A stretch of DNA of 7,720 nucleotides, taken from the NCBI GenBank assembly GCA_043424675.1, contig JBHWPB010000110.1, positions 1-7,720 of the forward strand. Direction: 5' to 3'. A model generated the notes under the pieces. That model saw only the letters and a program-made list of their open reading frames with translations, ran no database searches and had not been told where the DNA came from. The position numbers were made by a program, and so were the translations under genes. Of the stretch, positions 5,835 to 7,720 are shown piece by piece; the stretch's first letter is position 1; every line of letters starts with the position of its first letter. Source of the stretch: JBHWPB01 sp043424675 (GTDB lineage Bacteria > Bacillota > Bacilli > Lactobacillales > Carnobacteriaceae_A).

Positions 5835-6659
5835 TTGGATCAAAATTATATTGGAGTTTTAGACTCCGGCTTAGGCGGACTTACCATCTTAAAAGAACTT
5901 GCTGATGCCTTGCCGAATGAAAATTTTATTTACTTGGGTGACAATCAAAGAGCTCCCTATGGAAATCGTTCTCACGAAGAAATTAAAAAATTTACTGAAG
6001 AGATGGTCACTTTTTTACAAAAACATTCTATTAAAATGCTGGTGTTAGCTTGTAACACTATCACAGCAGAAGTTCAAATTTATTTAGAGTCGTCTCTTGA
6101 CATCCCGGTGGTGGGAGTGATCCAGCCTGCAGCGGAAGCCGCTCTTAACCTAACAGAAAATGGAAAAATTGGAGTGATAGCTACTGAAAAAACAGTAGAA
6201 AGTCAGGCTTATCAAGATATTTTTAAAGAAAAAGGTCTGGATGAAGTTGATGTGAAACCTTGCCAGAAGTTGGTAGATCTTGTCGAAGAGAATAAGATGG
6301 GAACGAGAGAAGCTTATCGAGAGGTAGCTGCCTGCCTAGAGCCTTACAGTGAGACAGAGATCGACACACTAGTACTAGGTTGCACCCATTTTCCTTATCT
6401 AGAAAAAGAAATTGAGCACTTTTTCGAAGGTAAGAACAAAGTGAAACTTGTCCACGCAGGGAGTATTATTCCTAGTGATGTCTATAAAGTGCTTGAAAAA
6501 AGAGGACAGCTGGGAGAGCCAGCGAAGACACGCAAGATTGATCTGTATACCACCGGTAATTTAAAGGATTTTGAAGAGGTGGCGAGCACTTATTTAGGGG
6601 ATAAGCAAGAGATGACCTTCTCAAAAACAGAACTTGGTAGAAAATTGGAGGCGGAATGA
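5835..6659 (+). CDS. murI: Glutamate racemase
   Basis: This cytoplasmic, cofactor-free enzyme interconverts L- and D-glutamate, supplying D-glutamate to MurD for peptidoglycan. The 274-residue product has family length and both catalytic cysteines: C73 in LACNT and C183 in LGCTH. It also has the D10-S11 pair in GVLDSGLGGLT, the substrate-binding PYG (41-43) and T184-H185. Some stretches differ from the commonest form: GDNQRAPYGNRS where GDsARCPYGpR is usual, GVIQPAAEAA where GVvxPGa is usual, and HAGSIIPSDV where a DxGaEt-like segment is usual. These may be lineage traits. The start is TTG, set by AAAGGAG (5820-5826). The stop TGA overlaps the xtp start, so the two are translationally coupled, followed by a YfcE-type gene. 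A racE/xtp/ysnB cluster exists in Bacillus and Listeria, there with rph between, which is missing here. Confidence 0.94.
   Translation: MDQNYIGVLDSGLGGLTILKELADALPNENFIYLGDNQRAPYGNRSHEEIKKFTEEMVTFLQKHSIKMLVLACNTITAEVQIYLESSLDIPVVGVIQPAAEAALNLTENGKIGVIATEKTVESQAYQDIFKEKGLDEVDVKPCQKLVDLVEENKMGTREAYREVAACLEPYSETEIDTLVLGCTHFPYLEKEIEHFFEGKNKVKLVHAGSIIPSDVYKVLEKRGQLGEPAKTRKIDLYTTGNLKDFEEVASTYLGDKQEMTFSKTELGRKLEAE
6647..6651 (+). promoter_or_regulatory. Ribosome binding site of xtp inside the murI end
   Basis: GGAGG within the last murI codons is 4 bases from ATG 6656 and 7 bases from ATG 6659. The second ATG is better spaced and overlaps the murI stop (TGATG). Confidence 0.6.
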
Positions 6660-7270
6660 TGGAAAATAAAGTACTGATTGCTACTGGAAATCAAGGCAAA
6701 GCTAGAGAATTTCAACTCATGTTCAATAAATTAGGGTATAGTATTGAAACCTTAAAAGATTATCCGGAGCTCCCGGAAGTCGTAGAAGATGGGGAGACTT
6801 TTCGTGCTAATGCTTATAAAAAAGCCAAAGAGATATCCGATGCGACAGGTAAACTTGTTTTAGCAGATGATTCGGGACTTATTATAGATGCACTGGACGG
6901 TGAACCTGGAGTATATTCAGCTCGTTATGCGGGTGAACCGAAAAGCGATGTTAAGAATTATGAAAAAGTTCTAGAAAGTCTCAAAGGGGTGCCCAAAAAA
7001 GAACGAACGGCACGGTTTCATACCACACTCGCACTGGTTGAAGAAGGGCGCGATCCTCTCTTTGTTGAAGGAAATGTGGAAGGATATATTACAGAAAAAC
7101 CACGCGGAGAAAATGGTTTTGGCTATGATCCTATTTTTTATGTTCCCTCAGAAGAGAAAACAATGGCAGAACTGTCGGATGAGGAGAAAAACGAGCTCAG
7201 TCACCGTGCAGTTGCTCTTAAAAAGTTAGAGACTGTATGGGAATATTGGATCAAGGATGAGCTGGACTAA
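6659..7270 (+). CDS. xtp: XTP/dITP pyrophosphatase (RdgB/HAM1 family)
   Basis: This enzyme hydrolyses non-canonical purine nucleoside triphosphates (XTP, dITP, ITP) to the monophosphate and pyrophosphate, keeping deaminated bases out of DNA and RNA. The 203-residue product has the family motifs in order: ATGNQGKAREF (8-18), the ADDSGLIIDALDGEPGVYSA stretch (69-88) with metal-binding D70/D71, GFGYDPIF (153-160) contacting the base, and SHRAVALKKL (181-190) at the end. Length is typical at about 200. Two consecutive ATGs are possible (6656 or 6659); I choose 6659 because GGAGG at 6647-6651 is then 7 bases away. It overlaps the murI stop and is followed after 9 bases by the YfcE-type gene, so it should be co-transcribed with both. 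Nothing is unusual in its active-site motifs. Confidence 0.95.
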   Translation: MENKVLIATGNQGKAREFQLMFNKLGYSIETLKDYPELPEVVEDGETFRANAYKKAKEISDATGKLVLADDSGLIIDALDGEPGVYSARYAGEPKSDVKNYEKVLESLKGVPKKERTARFHTTLALVEEGRDPLFVEGNVEGYITEKPRGENGFGYDPIFYVPSEEKTMAELSDEEKNELSHRAVALKKLETVWEYWIKDELD

Positions 7271-7279
7271 GGAGGAACT

Positions 7280-7720
7280 ATGGCACGTTTACTAATAGCT
7301 GGAGATAATCATGGCAAACGGCAGCCGCTTGAAGATTTAATATACATATATGAAGATGAAGTGGATCTCATGTTACATACAGGCGATTCTGAATTTAGCG
7401 GCTATGATTCTCTCTGGGGGAGTTATGAAACAGTAAAGGGAAATAACGATGCCGGACCGGGCTATAAAGATGCAAAAGTACTCACAGTGAATGACATTCG
7501 TGTATTTCTGACTCATGGCCACAGACACAATGTTTACCGAACCGTTGAACAGGTCGCAGAAGAAGCGGTTGAAAAAAACGCATCAATCGCTGTCTATGGC
7601 CATACCCACAATCCTCTGGTGGAAAAGTCTTCCCACGGCATTCTGACCATTAATCCAGGGAGCATCTCCCAGCCAAGGGGAATTATAAAGAAAAAGTTAT
7701 ATGCCTTGGTAGAAGTAGGA
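7280..7720 (+). CDS. YfcE/YsnB-type phosphodiesterase, 3' end cut off
   Basis: This is a small metal-dependent phosphodiesterase of the MJ0936/YfcE family; members cleave model phosphodiesters and the natural substrate is not settled. The 147 visible codons run to the window edge without a stop; the family is usually about 165-185 residues, so a short C-terminal piece is missing. Motifs: D9-N-H11 (GDNHG, where SDTHG is most common), GD (35-36), GNNDAG (54-59), THGH (78-81) and GHTHNP (107-112), then NPGSISQPRG (125-134), a family hallmark. There is no signal peptide or membrane segment. ATG 7280 follows AAGGAGG (7269-7275), which overlaps the xtp stop. It is the third gene of the murI-xtp unit; the Bacillus equivalent is ysnB beside ysnA. 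Confidence 0.92.
   Translation, partial: MARLLIAGDNHGKRQPLEDLIYIYEDEVDLMLHTGDSEFSGYDSLWGSYETVKGNNDAGPGYKDAKVLTVNDIRVFLTHGHRHNVYRTVEQVAEEAVEKNASIAVYGHTHNPLVEKSSHGILTINPGSISQPRGIIKKKLYALVEVG

Noticed and set aside
7038..7229. Plus-strand open frame of 63 codons inside xtp
   Set aside because: It is a shifted frame of the xtp gene, whose own frame carries all the family motifs.

Overview
This window is a chromosomal stretch from a low-GC Gram-positive bacterium, most likely a member of the Lactobacillales. A Carnobacteriaceae-like or Enterococcus-relative lineage is my best guess, but the genus cannot be fixed from sequence alone. The evidence is the AT-rich composition, strong AGGAGG-type ribosome binding sites before nearly every gene, TTG starts, and the Firmicutes order rnhC / zapA-cvpA-mutS2 / trxA / murI-xtp-yfcE. 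I see no mobile element, CRISPR array, tRNA or rRNA.

Layout. Positions 1-311 (minus strand) hold the 5' part of the ribonuclease HIII gene, cut by the window edge and reading away from everything else. A divergent intergenic region (312-607) carries promoters for both directions and one weak small-ORF candidate. On the plus strand follow zapA (FtsZ-ring protein), cvpA (membrane protein) and mutS2 (ATPase with KOW and Smr domains), closely packed as one probable operon. Next come trxA (thioredoxin) with its own promoter and a strong intrinsic terminator at 4333-4381, then a calcineurin-like metallophosphoesterase gene that starts at a TTG at 4435. A 578-base gap (5257-5834) separates it from murI (glutamate racemase), xtp (dITP/XTP pyrophosphatase) and a YfcE/YsnB-type phosphodiesterase cut by the right edge. 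The last three are coupled or nearly so.

The gap at 5257-5834 is the least ordinary part. It has a good promoter (TTGTGA, 18 nt, extended-10 TATAAT at 5404-5433). It is followed by a stretch whose plus-strand frame, beginning at 5461, reads like a broken protein gene: five stops, an FGYE block near the start and a YFSIKSD block near the end. These blocks and the position just before murI fit a decayed yslB (DUF2507) gene, which in Listeria and Bacillus relatives lies close upstream of racE. The same stretch can also form several hairpins, so a non-coding RNA is the competing reading.

Functionally the window is housekeeping: R-loop and RNA-DNA hybrid removal (RnhC), division (ZapA), ribosome-collision or recombination control (MutS2), redox (TrxA), peptidoglycan precursor D-glutamate (MurI) and nucleotide-pool cleaning (Xtp). 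I did not find convincing evidence of a new multi-gene system. The points worth checking are the decayed or RNA-like gap, the MutS2 Smr motif variant, the glutamate racemase sequence variants and the placement of the metallophosphoesterase.
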